From an uncultured Bartonella sp. (GTDB lineage Bacteria; Pseudomonadota; Alphaproteobacteria; Rhizobiales; Rhizobiaceae): DNA of 64,000 bases. Made by a program: the position numbers and the translations under genes. Shown in pieces: positions 29,447-38,842 of the stretch (positions are counted from its first letter, which is position 1; the number at the start of each line of letters is the position of its first letter). The notes beneath the pieces were generated by a model that saw only the letters and a program-made list of their open reading frames with translations, was not told the origin of the DNA and did no database searches. The stretch covers positions 62,001 to 126,000 of the forward strand of contig CAMLBF010000002.1 in the NCBI GenBank assembly GCA_946478235.1. Direction: 5' to 3'.

Positions 29447-29740
29447 ATGAAAAAACAGATATCAAATCAGGAAGAAGCAGAAAAACTTGCGATTGATGCA
29501 TTTATATTCATTGCAAATGATCCAGACCTCATGCCACGATTTTTAAATGTAACCGGTATAGATGCCAGCGATATACGTCAGGCTGCGCAAGCCAAAGGTT
29601 TTCTTGCTGGTGTTTTACAATTTATTCTCGCGCATGAGCCGACACTTATAGCGTTTTCCAACGCAACAGAATATTTGCCACAATCGGTCGGCGAAGCTTT
29701 GCATTTTCTTCCCGGTGGAGAGCAAGTGGAATGGAATTGA
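29447..29740 (+). CDS. DUF3572 family protein
   Basis: A 97-residue acidic, helical protein of a Rhizobiales-centred family of unknown function ([20 protein letters not shown], then [19 protein letters not shown]). The last 10 bp overlap the start of dinB, so the two are translated together. In other genomes I recall the same pairing, and the link to translesion synthesis is inferred from that. It is divergent from divK across 74 bp with no LexA box. Confidence 0.8.
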   Translation: MKKQISNQEEAEKLAIDAFIFIANDPDLMPRFLNVTGIDASDIRQAAQAKGFLAGVLQFILAHEPTLIAFSNATEYLPQSVGEALHFLPGGEQVEWN

Positions 29741-31053
29741 ACCAATTCCAAAGCCCGCAATATGGCTTCTGTCGGGATTGTCTTTGTTTGCAAACAAAGA
29801 AAAATTTGCGTTGCCAAAAATGTGGGTCACCGCGTTTATTGCACCACCCAGAGCTTTATAATCTAACATTGGCACATATTGATTGTGATGCATTTTACGC
29901 ATCTGTTGAAAAACGTGACCATCCAGAATTAAGAAATAAGCCCGTTATTGTGGGTGGAAGCAAGCGTGGCGTGGTTTCCACTGCGTGTTATATTGCTCGA
30001 ATAAGGGGGGTAAGGTCAGCAATGCCAATGTTCAAAGCCTTGGAGCTTTGTCCTGATGCTGTAGTTATCCCACCTGACATTGCAAAATATTCTCGTATTG
30101 GCAAAGAAATCAGAAGCCTTATGCATGATTTAACGCCTCTGGTGCAGCCATTATCAATAGACGAAGCATTTTTGGATCTATCTGGTACAGAGAAATTACA
30201 CAAAGCACCAGCCGCATATGTTCTTGCCCGATTTGCCAAACAAATAGAAAATAAAATAGGTGTGACTGTTTCGATAGGGCTATCCTATTGCAAGTTTTTA
30301 GCCAAAGTTGCCTCTGATCTCGATAAACCAAAAGGCTTTTCAGTTATCGGGCGTGCTGAAGCTATGTCTTTTTTGGCAAGCCGGCCTGTAACGACAATAT
30401 GGGGTGTGGGTGCTGCACTTGCAGAAAAACTTGCTCACGATGGATTAACAACCATCGGTCAACTGCAACAAATGGAAGAAAGTGTACTCATCAAACGTTA
30501 TGGACAAATGGGGCAACGTCTTTATTCCCTATCCCGTGGTGAAGATAATCGCAGCGTTGACGCCAACCAAGAGATGAAAAGTGTATCTGCAGAAACAACA
30601 TTTCTGACAGATCTTACCGCTGAGAAAGATCTCATACCGGTTTTACGAATGCTTTCGGAAAAAGTTTCACAACGGCTAAAATCATCGCATATTGCTGGCG
30701 AGACTGTCGTTTTAAAACTCAAAACGAAAAACTTCAAAACACGGACAAGAAATAGAAAATTGAACGACCCAACACAGATGGCCGATCAGATTTTCCGGAT
30801 TGGCCAGGACCTTTTGAAGAAAGAATTGGACGGAACAGCATTTCGTCTCTTAGGGATTGGCGTGCAGCATCTCACACAAGCCATTACAACACCTGAAGCG
30901 GATTTGCTTGATCTAGATGTTAAAAAGCGATCAGCCGCTGAAATAGCAATGGATAAGCTACGCGAAAAATTTGGCAATAAAGCCATTGAAACTGGCTATA
31001 CTTTTGGAAAACAACCAATTTCTTACAAAAATCAAAGCGAGCCTAAAAAATAG
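29731..31053 (+). CDS. dinB: DNA polymerase IV (Y family)
   Basis: Error-prone translesion polymerase. Catalytic carboxylates are in [20 protein letters not shown] and [13 protein letters not shown], and the helix-hairpin-helix [11 protein letters not shown] and little-finger domain follow. It has 440 residues, because an N-terminal extension of about 45 carries CRDCLC and CQKCG, a likely zinc ribbon. E. coli DinB lacks this, but I recall it from rhizobial homologues. It is coupled to the DUF3572 gene. Confidence 0.93.
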   Translation: MELNQFQSPQYGFCRDCLCLQTKKNLRCQKCGSPRLLHHPELYNLTLAHIDCDAFYASVEKRDHPELRNKPVIVGGSKRGVVSTACYIARIRGVRSAMPMFKALELCPDAVVIPPDIAKYSRIGKEIRSLMHDLTPLVQPLSIDEAFLDLSGTEKLHKAPAAYVLARFAKQIENKIGVTVSIGLSYCKFLAKVASDLDKPKGFSVIGRAEAMSFLASRPVTTIWGVGAALAEKLAHDGLTTIGQLQQMEESVLIKRYGQMGQRLYSLSRGEDNRSVDANQEMKSVSAETTFLTDLTAEKDLIPVLRMLSEKVSQRLKSSHIAGETVVLKLKTKNFKTRTRNRKLNDPTQMADQIFRIGQDLLKKELDGTAFRLLGIGVQHLTQAITTPEADLLDLDVKKRSAAEIAMDKLREKFGNKAIETGYTFGKQPISYKNQSEPKK

Positions 31054-31188
31054 ATGAGAGGCAAAATGTTTCTTTATCGCAAGCGGTTATTTAATCAACC
31101 TTTTGATTTTCATTCTTTTTTCGAAAAAATATTCGTATCAGATAAGGCAACACAAGCAGCAGAGTTTTGATATTTGTAGATCAGATTA

Positions 31189-31590
31189 TCAATACCAACC
31201 AACAGCGATCTGTGCTTCTTCTGACATACGGTCAGGTGTCCATGGTGGATCAAATGTCATATTAACCTCGACATGGGAAACACCTTCAACCGCTCCAACA
31301 GCATTCTCAACCCAGCCTGGCATTTCACCAGCAACTGGACAACCAGGGGCAGTCAGTGTCATATCAATTTTCACTGACCTATCGTCTTCAATATCAATAC
31401 GATAAACAAGACCAAGCTCGTAAATATCCGCTGGGATTTCGGGGTCAAATACGGTTTTTAAAGCTGAAATAATGTCGTTTGTCATACGATCCAACTCTTC
31501 TGCCGGAATTGCAGAAGCAGCAGCCGGTGACACCTCTGTCCACGTTCCTATCAATTCAACAGATGGAATAGATTGATTACTTTCAGTCAT
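31189..31590 (-). CDS. sufT: SUF system protein SufT (MIP18/DUF59 family)
   Basis: A 133-residue protein with the DUF59 core: TVFDPEIPADIYELGLVYRI and MTLTAPGCPVAGEMPGWV, including the conserved cysteine. SufT helps Fe-S cluster delivery. It overlaps the end of sufS by 8 bp and is the last gene of the suf operon here. The A-type carrier gene sufA that often follows is absent, since the next gene, dinB, is convergent. Confidence 0.88.
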   Translation of the reverse strand: MTESNQSIPSVELIGTWTEVSPAAASAIPAEELDRMTNDIISALKTVFDPEIPADIYELGLVYRIDIEDDRSVKIDMTLTAPGCPVAGEMPGWVENAVGAVEGVSHVEVNMTFDPPWTPDRMSEEAQIAVGWY

Positions 31591-32824
31591 TGAAAAAACT
31601 CCTGGCTTTTTCCAGAGCCTCTGCCAACTGGTCTATATCCTCTATGTTGTTATACATAGCCAATGATGCCCGACAGGTTGATGTTACGCCGAAGCGCTGT
31701 AACAATGGTTGCGCACAGTGCGTGCCGGCGCGAACCGCGACACCTTGCCGATCAATATACATAGAAACATCGTGAGGGTGGATTCCCTTCAATTCAAAGG
31801 AAATAATTCCACCTTTATTGGGGGCTGTACCAAATATCCTTAGTGAATCAATTTTAGACAACCGTTCATGAGCATAATCCAGTAAGTGCTTTTCATGGGC
31901 ATGAATGGCATCACGATTTTTAGACATGATATATTGCAACGCCGCACCCAAACCAATTGCTTCTACAATGGGCGGCGTACCAGCTTCAAAACGGTGTGGC
32001 GGTTCGTTATAGGTAACCGTATCAACAGTTACATCTTCAATCATTTCACCACCACCTTGGAATGGCCGCATCTGTTGAAGATAGTCTTTTTTACCGTATA
32101 AAACACCAATTCCCGTTGGACCATAAAGTTTATGGCCCGTCATCACATACCAATCGCAATCAAGATCTTGCACATCAACCGTTGCATGAACAGATCCTTG
32201 CGCCCCATCAACCAAGACAGGAATGCCCTGTTCATGGGCCAATCTAATCATGTCTTTTAACGGCGTTACCGTTCCAAGTGTATTGGACATATGCGTAATC
32301 GCAACCAAGCGCGTTTTGCTGGTTAGAGACTTCTGAAAATCCTCCAGATGCAACACGCCATCATCATCTACTGGTACGAATACTAATTTCGCACCTTTTA
32401 TTTCACGTATAAAATGCCAAGGCACAATATTCGAATGATGTTCCATGATGGTTAGAACAATTTCGTCACCAGCCGAAATTCTTGGCATACCCCAACCGTA
32501 TGCTACTGTGTTGATCGCTTCAGTTGCATTCTTCGTAAAAACGATTTCCGATTGGGAAGACGCATTTATAAATTGCTGGACGGTTTTTCTCGCCTTTTCA
32601 TAGGCGTCCGTCGCAGCATTTGATAGATAGTGCAAACCTCTATGCACATTGGCATAACCATGATTATACACGTCATTCATGGCATTAAGCACCGCTTGTG
32701 GTTTTTGCGCAGAAGCGGCATTATCCAAATAAGCCAGTCTTTTTCCATAGACTTCCATATTCAGGATAGGAAAATCACGACGAATGGCATTAATGTCATA
32801 ATGAAGTGTAGAAAGCTCTTTCAT
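31583..32824 (-). CDS. sufS: cysteine desulfurase SufS
   Basis: PLP enzyme that takes sulfur from cysteine for cluster assembly. It shows YLDNAASAQKPQAVLNAM, the PLP lysine in YVMTGHKLYGPTGIGVLYG, and the active-site cysteine in VRAGTHCAQPLLQRFG, typical of group II desulfurases. The frame opens upstream to 32866, but MKELSTLHYDINAIRRDFP at 32824 matches the family start. It follows sufD by 13 bp and gives 413 residues. No sufE is visible nearby. Confidence 0.95.
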   Translation of the reverse strand: MKELSTLHYDINAIRRDFPILNMEVYGKRLAYLDNAASAQKPQAVLNAMNDVYNHGYANVHRGLHYLSNAATDAYEKARKTVQQFINASSQSEIVFTKNATEAINTVAYGWGMPRISAGDEIVLTIMEHHSNIVPWHFIREIKGAKLVFVPVDDDGVLHLEDFQKSLTSKTRLVAITHMSNTLGTVTPLKDMIRLAHEQGIPVLVDGAQGSVHATVDVQDLDCDWYVMTGHKLYGPTGIGVLYGKKDYLQQMRPFQGGGEMIEDVTVDTVTYNEPPHRFEAGTPPIVEAIGLGAALQYIMSKNRDAIHAHEKHLLDYAHERLSKIDSLRIFGTAPNKGGIISFELKGIHPHDVSMYIDRQGVAVRAGTHCAQPLLQRFGVTSTCRASLAMYNNIEDIDQLAEALEKARSFFND

Positions 32825-32837
32825 GATCGCCTCAATC

Positions 32838-34106
32838 TTACAAATGGTTTTCCAACCATTTATCAATCACTGATTCAAGTGTATCCTGAATAGCAGCAAT
32901 ATTATCATCTTCCACTAGTTCTGACACAAACGCTTTCACCAGAAGACCACGAGCTGTAACCTCTGGTATTCCACGCGCCATTAAATAAAATAGCTGATCA
33001 TGATCAATCTCGGATACTGTCGAGCCATGTCCACAAGCAACGTCATCAGCAAAAATTTCCAATTCGGGTTTTGAATCAAATTCTGCATCATTAGACAGAA
33101 TAAGACTATTACAGGTCATTTTCGCATCGGTTTTTTGCGCTTCCTTTGCAACCCTTATCATTCCCTGAAATGCACCACGCGCATTATCTGTTACAACATT
33201 GCGAATTAACTCTGATGAGGTTGTGTTTTCTTGCAAATGCCGCACACACATTGTTACATCACTATGTGTTTGACCAGCTAAAAGGTTAATAACGCGCAAT
33301 TGAAAATCTGCCCCCTCTCCGACCATATCGACATTGATTTCCTGCCTATTCAGACTGCTACCAATGTTAATGACATAAAGTGAGAGTTTTGCAGCGTTTT
33401 CTAATTTTGCCTCAAACTTTGAAAACTGTGTGGCATTAATACCGCGGTCACGGATAATCACCCATGTAACCTCGCTATTTTCACCAATAGTCAGCACATT
33501 AGCTGAACTTGCCAATACTGGTTGTTCACCACCAATCTGGCGATCTATGAACGTAGCGACACAATTATTGCCAACGGAAATCTTTGAATAAACGTGCCCA
33601 CGTCCACCAGGCTGGATTGTTTGCAGCTCTATTGGTGTTTCTGGTTTGGCATCGTTTTCCAATTCCAGAAACCAACCGTCTGTTACGAAAGCTGTATTTA
33701 ACTGAGCAATAAAATCATCATCAGCTATGTTATTTTGTAGATCACTATGTTCTGTCGCCAACAAATCGGCAAAATTTTCCGATTTGACATTATCCACCCG
33801 CGGGGCGGTCAGTGTCTTACCATTGAATATTGCAAAAACGGGAGACTTAACAACGAGCGGATCCTGTGAAAGACCATCACCCTCATCACTATATTGCGGA
33901 ATGTCACGAAGTAAGGTACGCAAATCCGTATAGTGCCAATATTCCTGTTTTCTCGAAGGTAGCCCAACCCTTTTAAACTGTTCGATAATATTGTCACGCA
34001 AGGACATTATAGAGCTATCGCCGGGAAAATCGCCAATGCGTTCACCGAAGCTGTCAATAATAGCGGTTTCCGTGGTCGTTAATTCTCTTTCATGATTAAC
34101 ACTCAT
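32838..34106 (-). CDS. sufD: Fe-S cluster assembly protein SufD
   Basis: Scaffold partner of SufB, 422 residues of beta-helix-forming sequence. Recognisable parts are EYWHYTDLRTLL in the N-terminal region and ELEIFADDVACGHGSTVSEI near the C-terminus, with the conserved CGHG. It ends in a SufB-like C-terminal helix, LFYLMARGIPEVTARGLLV. It lies 10 bp after sufC. Confidence 0.95.
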   Translation of the reverse strand: MSVNHERELTTTETAIIDSFGERIGDFPGDSSIMSLRDNIIEQFKRVGLPSRKQEYWHYTDLRTLLRDIPQYSDEGDGLSQDPLVVKSPVFAIFNGKTLTAPRVDNVKSENFADLLATEHSDLQNNIADDDFIAQLNTAFVTDGWFLELENDAKPETPIELQTIQPGGRGHVYSKISVGNNCVATFIDRQIGGEQPVLASSANVLTIGENSEVTWVIIRDRGINATQFSKFEAKLENAAKLSLYVINIGSSLNRQEINVDMVGEGADFQLRVINLLAGQTHSDVTMCVRHLQENTTSSELIRNVVTDNARGAFQGMIRVAKEAQKTDAKMTCNSLILSNDAEFDSKPELEIFADDVACGHGSTVSEIDHDQLFYLMARGIPEVTARGLLVKAFVSELVEDDNIAAIQDTLESVIDKWLENHL

Positions 34107-34116
34107 TTTTACGACC

Positions 34117-34872
34117 TCAAGCTACTTCACCGATAATATCCGCGTAGCCATTTTCCTCTAACTGTAATGCCAGAGATTTGTCACCACTCTTTATAATCCG
34201 ACCTTTGTACAAAACGTGTACTGTATCGGGCACAATATAATCCAACAAACGCTGATAGTGTGTGATAACCAAAAATGAACGGTTGGCACCGCGTAGCGTA
34301 TTCACGCCATTTGCGACTATCTTAAGCGCATCAATATCTAAGCCGGAGTCTGTTTCGTCCAAAACGCAAAGCTTTGGCTCCAACAGCATCATCTGCAATA
34401 TTTCCGCCCGTTTTTTCTCGCCACCGGAAAAACCGACATTGAGCGGACGTTTAAGCATATCGAGATCCATTTCCAGCTCTGCTGCGCCTTTTTTAACGAG
34501 CTTCAGAAACTCTGGAATTTTTAACTCTTCCTCACCGCGAAGTTTGCGTTGGGAGTTCATTGCCACTTTGAGAAACTCCATTGTAGCAACGCCTGGAATT
34601 TCCATCGGATATTGAAATGCCAAGAATATACCCAAAGCCGCACGTTCTGCTGGGTCCATTTCCAATATGGATTGGCCATTATAAATAATTTCGCCATCGG
34701 TAACTTCATAATCGTCACGTCCAGCCAAAATATAAGATAATGTAGACTTTCCAGAACCATTAGGCCCCATTATGGCAGCCACTTCCCCATCATTCACCGT
34801 CAAATCCAGACCATGAATAATTTCTGTTTCTGTGCCGGCTATACGTGCATGAAGATTTTTGATTTCCAACAT
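34117..34872 (-). CDS. sufC: Fe-S assembly ATPase SufC
   Basis: ABC-type ATPase that drives shape changes in the SufBC2D scaffold. Walker A is IMGPNGSGKSTLSYILAG, the signature is NVGFSGGEKKRAEILQ, Walker B is CVLDETDSGLDIDALK, and the switch histidine is in FLVITHYQRLL. Standard length of 251. It has no membrane partner, as expected of SufC. Confidence 0.97.
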   Translation of the reverse strand: MLEIKNLHARIAGTETEIIHGLDLTVNDGEVAAIMGPNGSGKSTLSYILAGRDDYEVTDGEIIYNGQSILEMDPAERAALGIFLAFQYPMEIPGVATMEFLKVAMNSQRKLRGEEELKIPEFLKLVKKGAAELEMDLDMLKRPLNVGFSGGEKKRAEILQMMLLEPKLCVLDETDSGLDIDALKIVANGVNTLRGANRSFLVITHYQRLLDYIVPDTVHVLYKGRIIKSGDKSLALQLEENGYADIIGEVA

Positions 34873-34927
34873 TATTTTAAAATCCTAATTTGCAGTAGCG
34901 CTTCAACACTACCGATTTTTACACTCA

Positions 34928-36439
34928 TTAACCGACGCTACCTTCAAGACTTATACCTATAAGCTTTTGTGCCTCGACAGCGAATTCCATTGGCAATTCC
35001 TGAATAACTTCTTTGACAAAACCATTGACAATAAGGCCAATCGCTTCTTCTTCGGGTATGCCACGTTGCATCACATAAAACAGCTGATCTTCAGATATTT
35101 TTGATGTTGTGGCTTCATGCTCGAACTTGGCAGTGGCATTTTTTGCCTCGATATACGGAACGGTATGTGCGCCGCAATCATTGCCAATCAATAGGCTATC
35201 GCATTGTGTAAAGTTTCTTGCATTTGTCGCTTTACGATGGGCAGAGACCTGCCCTCTATAAGTATTGTTCGAAAAGCCCGATGAAATACCTTTTGAAATA
35301 ATACGGCTCGATGTATTTTTACCAAGATGGATCATCTTTGTTCCAGAATCTATCTGTTGATGACCATTGGATACAGCAATTGAATAAAATTCACCGCGTG
35401 AATTGTCACCGCGTAATAAACATGAAGGATACTTCCATGTTATAGCAGAACCTGTTTCAACCTGTGTCCAAGAAATCTTAGAATTGTCACCACGACAATC
35501 ACCGCGTTTCGTAACAAAGTTGAAAACGCCGCCCTTGCCATCTTTGTCACCAGGATACCAATTTTGCACTGTTGAATATTTGATTTCAGCGTCTTTTAAT
35601 GCAATCAATTCAACCACGGCTGCGTGCAATTGGTTTTCATCACGTTGAGGCGCGGTACATCCTTCAAGATAGGAAACGTATGCCCCTTCATCAGCAATAA
35701 TTAATGTACGCTCAAATTGCCCAGTATTTCGTTCATTAATACGGAAATAGGTGGACAATTCCATCGGACAGCGCACACCCTTTGGTACATAGACAAAGGA
35801 ACCGTCTGTAAAGACAGCGGCATTGAGCGCGGCATAAAAATTATCGCCTGCTGGAACAACAGAACCCAAATACTGTTTTATAAGATCAGGATGTTCACGA
35901 ATTGCTTCCGATATGGAACAGAAAATAACGCCCGCTTTTGCCAATTCTTCTTTAAACGTTGTTACAACCGAGACAGAATCAAACACGGCATCAACAGCAA
36001 CACGCCCTGAAGCATAAATATTGCCGTCTGGCTCTGCTCCTTCACCCTGCTTACGCACACCCGCTAAAATTTCTTGTTCTTTCAGTGGAATCCCCAATTT
36101 TTCATATGTTTTGAGCAATTCTGGATCCACCTCATCAAGCGATTTGGGGGCATTTTGCGTCTTGGGTGCCGCATAATAGGAAATCGCTTGAAAATCCACT
36201 TCTGGATAATCAAGGCGAGCCCAATGGGGCTCTTCCATAGAAAGCCAGCGATTATAAGCTTGAAGCCGTAATTCCAACATCCATTCCGGTTCGTTTTTCT
36301 TAGAAGAGATCAAACGTATAATCTCTTCATTCAAACCCGTTGGTGCTTTATCCGTCTCGATAGCGGTTTCAAAACCATATTTATATTGGTCAACGTCAAT
36401 GTCACGAACTTGACTTATCGTTTCCTGCACTGCAGGCAT
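34928..36439 (-). CDS. sufB: Fe-S cluster assembly scaffold SufB
   Basis: Main scaffold on which clusters form, 503 residues. Landmarks: [40 protein letters not shown] with a conserved cysteine, and [20 protein letters not shown]. The start [20 protein letters not shown] matches relatives. It is separated from iscS by 174 bp that contain a palindrome resembling an Irr box, suggesting its own iron-dependent promoter. Confidence 0.97.
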   Translation of the reverse strand: MPAVQETISQVRDIDVDQYKYGFETAIETDKAPTGLNEEIIRLISSKKNEPEWMLELRLQAYNRWLSMEEPHWARLDYPEVDFQAISYYAAPKTQNAPKSLDEVDPELLKTYEKLGIPLKEQEILAGVRKQGEGAEPDGNIYASGRVAVDAVFDSVSVVTTFKEELAKAGVIFCSISEAIREHPDLIKQYLGSVVPAGDNFYAALNAAVFTDGSFVYVPKGVRCPMELSTYFRINERNTGQFERTLIIADEGAYVSYLEGCTAPQRDENQLHAAVVELIALKDAEIKYSTVQNWYPGDKDGKGGVFNFVTKRGDCRGDNSKISWTQVETGSAITWKYPSCLLRGDNSRGEFYSIAVSNGHQQIDSGTKMIHLGKNTSSRIISKGISSGFSNNTYRGQVSAHRKATNARNFTQCDSLLIGNDCGAHTVPYIEAKNATAKFEHEATTSKISEDQLFYVMQRGIPEEEAIGLIVNGFVKEVIQELPMEFAVEAQKLIGISLEGSVG

Positions 36440-36470
36440 GTGAACTCTCCCTCCTCACCGGGTCAAAAAC

Positions 36471-36490
36471 CGGCAGTTTAGAATATGCCG
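36471..36490 (-). promoter_or_regulatory. inverted repeat containing TTTAGAAT ahead of sufB
   Basis: CGGCA, ten bases (GTTTAGAATA) and TGCCG form a small inverted repeat about 30 bp before the sufB start. It carries one half of the Irr-type motif but not the second. Possibly a regulator site; weak. Confidence 0.25.
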
Positions 36491-36575
36491 AAACAAGCTT
36501 GAACAGATTTAAGACGTCATTCACCAGAGTTCAATAGAAAAAACCTGATAAAAGCAGTCAAGCTTATAATTGCTT

Positions 36576-36592
36576 TTTAAAACAGTTCTAAA
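36576..36592 (-). promoter_or_regulatory. candidate Irr (iron control) box upstream of sufB
   Basis: On the minus strand the sequence is TTTAGAACTGTTTTAAA, a palindrome differing at one position from TTTAGAA-N3-TTCTAAA, the element bound by the rhizobial iron regulator Irr as I recall it. It lies in the iscS-sufB gap, about 140 bp before sufB. It fits known iron control of suf genes in Rhizobiales. Confidence 0.5.
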
Positions 36593-36613
36593 CTTTTTTG
36601 CAAGCCTTGTTTT

Positions 36614-37759
36614 TTACTTTTTTGAATTACGAACCATTTTACTCATTGCGTCAAGAAATTGTTCGATTTGTTCTAATGTTGTATCGCGGCCTGTTGAAAC
36701 CCTGATGGCACCACCCGGAACCTCTAATCCCATTGAAGCCAATACACTGCTTTGTGTAACTTTGCCTGACGAACAAGCAGAGCCAGCGGATACTGCAAAG
36801 CCTGCGAGATCCATTCCAATCTGTATTGTTTCGGCTTTAATATCGTTTATTGCAAAATATGTTGTATTTGGAATTCGTTTTACGTTTTCACCAAAAATTG
36901 TCACTTGGTTACTTATTGCATGAAGACCAGTTTCCAAATGCTTTTGCAGCATTGCAAATTTTTCTACATCTGCTTCGCTAGGTGCCTGTTCCATAGCTGC
37001 ACCAAAGGAAGTAATTAGCGTTAGAGATTCGGTGCCGCTGCGAAATCCATGTTCCTGACCACCGCCATTGATAAGAGGTTGTGGCATTAAAGCACTACCA
37101 TTTGCAACAAATGCACCGATTCCTTTTGGACCACCAATTTTGTGTCCTGCAACGATAAAAAAATCACCGCCGCATGTTTTTATATCAATTGGCAATTTTC
37201 CAATAAACTGCACAATATCAACAATCAGCACACCACCTGCCTCTTTCACGATATCTGCAATTTGTCGGGTTGGTTGTATGACCCCTGTCTCACTATTAGC
37301 GGCCTGAATGGCAACTAAAGGTAATCCCTTGGTCTTATCATGCGCGTTTAGCGCCTTTTCAAGTTCGGACAAATTAATGATACCATCACTATCAACGCCA
37401 ATAATTGTTTGGGCATCTTTGTCAAAACGCCCACCTTTGGCAATGCAAGGGTGTTCGGTTGCACCAATATAAACATGCGAAAAGCGGACATCCGACCGCC
37501 CCATTTTATAAAACGGGGTGAGCAATGTCATTGCCGCTTCTGTGGCACCAGAGGTAAAAACCACATGGTCAGGAACTGTCCCTAAACGTTCGGCCACTTG
37601 ACGGCGTGCTTTTTGCAAAAGTGCTTTTGCAGCCCGCCCTTCCTGATGAACAGATGAAGGATTACCGTAAATATCAATCGCCTCGATAAGAGCTTTACGC
37701 GCTGGTTCTGACAATGGCGATGTCGCGTTATAATCTAGATAGTTACGAAAAGTTGACAT
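36614..37759 (-). CDS. iscS: cysteine desulfurase (IscS/NifS group)
   Basis: A second PLP desulfurase, group I. Features: YLDYNATSPLSEPARKAL at the start, PLP lysine in FIVAGHKIGGPKGIGAFV, and the mobile-loop cysteine in VSAGSACSSGKVTQSSVL. It has 381 residues. Rhizobial suf operons often begin with such a gene before sufB. Its start is divergent from the hydrolase gene across 183 bp with no clear Irr or IscR site. Confidence 0.92.
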   Translation of the reverse strand: MSTFRNYLDYNATSPLSEPARKALIEAIDIYGNPSSVHQEGRAAKALLQKARRQVAERLGTVPDHVVFTSGATEAAMTLLTPFYKMGRSDVRFSHVYIGATEHPCIAKGGRFDKDAQTIIGVDSDGIINLSELEKALNAHDKTKGLPLVAIQAANSETGVIQPTRQIADIVKEAGGVLIVDIVQFIGKLPIDIKTCGGDFFIVAGHKIGGPKGIGAFVANGSALMPQPLINGGGQEHGFRSGTESLTLITSFGAAMEQAPSEADVEKFAMLQKHLETGLHAISNQVTIFGENVKRIPNTTYFAINDIKAETIQIGMDLAGFAVSAGSACSSGKVTQSSVLASMGLEVPGGAIRVSTGRDTTLEQIEQFLDAMSKMVRNSKK

Positions 37760-37942
37760 CTGACTTCCTTAAACACTTAATTTTTAATTGGTTTCTACTG
37801 TTTTATAACGCAATTTTCTTGAAAAGTGCACCAATAACAGACTATCTAACAAGCAAGATTGCTTTAACAACACTAAACGATGACACAGACAATACCAAAT
37901 CACTATGGGTAATGTGTCAATCGTGATGATAAGGAGTGCTAT

Positions 37943-38617
37943 ATGCCAGAAGTCATATTCAATGGTCCTGCGGGGCGTCTTGAAGGTCGCTATCAGCCTT
38001 CTCTTGAAAAAAATGCTCCTATAGCCATTGTATTACACCCACACCCACAATTTGGTGGAACGATGAATAACAAGATCGTTTACGATCTATTCTATATGTT
38101 CCAACAACGCGGCTTTACGACCTTGAGGTTTAATTTCCGTGGAATTGGTCGCAGTCAAGGTGAGTTTGACCATGGTGCAGGCGAATTGTCGGATGCAGCC
38201 GCCGCACTTGATTGGGTACAAGCACTTCATCCTGATTCTAAAAACTGTTGGGTTGCAGGCTATTCTTTTGGGGCATGGATTGGTATGCAGCTTCTTATGC
38301 GCCGCCCTGAGATTGAAGGTTTTATTTCTATTGCGCCACAACCCAATATTTATGATTTTTCGTTTCTTGCCCCCTGCCCATCATCAGGATTAATTATCCA
38401 TGGTGACAATGATCGGGTGGCACCAGCGAAAGATGTTCAAGGTCTTGTCGACAAATTGAAAACGCAAAAAGGTATAACCATCACCCAACAAACATTGGAA
38501 GGTGCAAACCACTTTTTTGCTGGTCGCGTTGATGAACTCATTGGCGATTGCTCGGAATATCTTGACCGACGTCTTGCCGGCGAATTGTCAGAACCGCGAA
38601 TGAAACGGCTACGTTAG
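37943..38617 (+). CDS. alpha/beta hydrolase
   Basis: A 224-residue hydrolase with the oxyanion region VLHPHPQFGGTMNNK, the LRFNFRGIGRSQGEFDHG stretch, nucleophile elbow GYSFGAW (serine), and acid and histidine in IIHGDNDRVAPAKDV and EGANHFFAGRVDE. This cofactor-free family is widespread in Alphaproteobacteria with no assigned substrate. An AAGGAG site precedes the ATG. Confidence 0.88.
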   Translation: MPEVIFNGPAGRLEGRYQPSLEKNAPIAIVLHPHPQFGGTMNNKIVYDLFYMFQQRGFTTLRFNFRGIGRSQGEFDHGAGELSDAAAALDWVQALHPDSKNCWVAGYSFGAWIGMQLLMRRPEIEGFISIAPQPNIYDFSFLAPCPSSGLIIHGDNDRVAPAKDVQGLVDKLKTQKGITITQQTLEGANHFFAGRVDELIGDCSEYLDRRLAGELSEPRMKRLR

Positions 38618-38653
38618 AGTTCAAATCTAACCTTATCTATTTTGAAACAATAT

Positions 38654-38691
38654 GGCTCCTCATTCTTTTTAAGAGTTTGTGGAGCCTTTTT
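38654..38691 (+). terminator. terminator after the hydrolase gene
   Basis: GGCTCC and GGAGCC enclose 21 bases and are followed by TTTTT. The stem is short with a long loop, so confidence is moderate. Confidence 0.6.
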
Positions 38692-38842
38692 GTATTCTAA
38701 ACACTATTTTTGTATTTCAAATGCTGGTTGAGCCAGATGATTATTCAGCCGCACCTAATCCATTGGCGATTGCATTGTATATAACACTACAGTGTCACAT
38801 TATTGTAATCTGAATGATTTCTTTCAAACATTCATGAGCCGC

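Noticed and set aside
37714-37926. 70-codon plus-strand ORF between iscS and the hydrolase gene
   Set aside because: Overlaps the iscS start antisense and has no ribosome site or family features.
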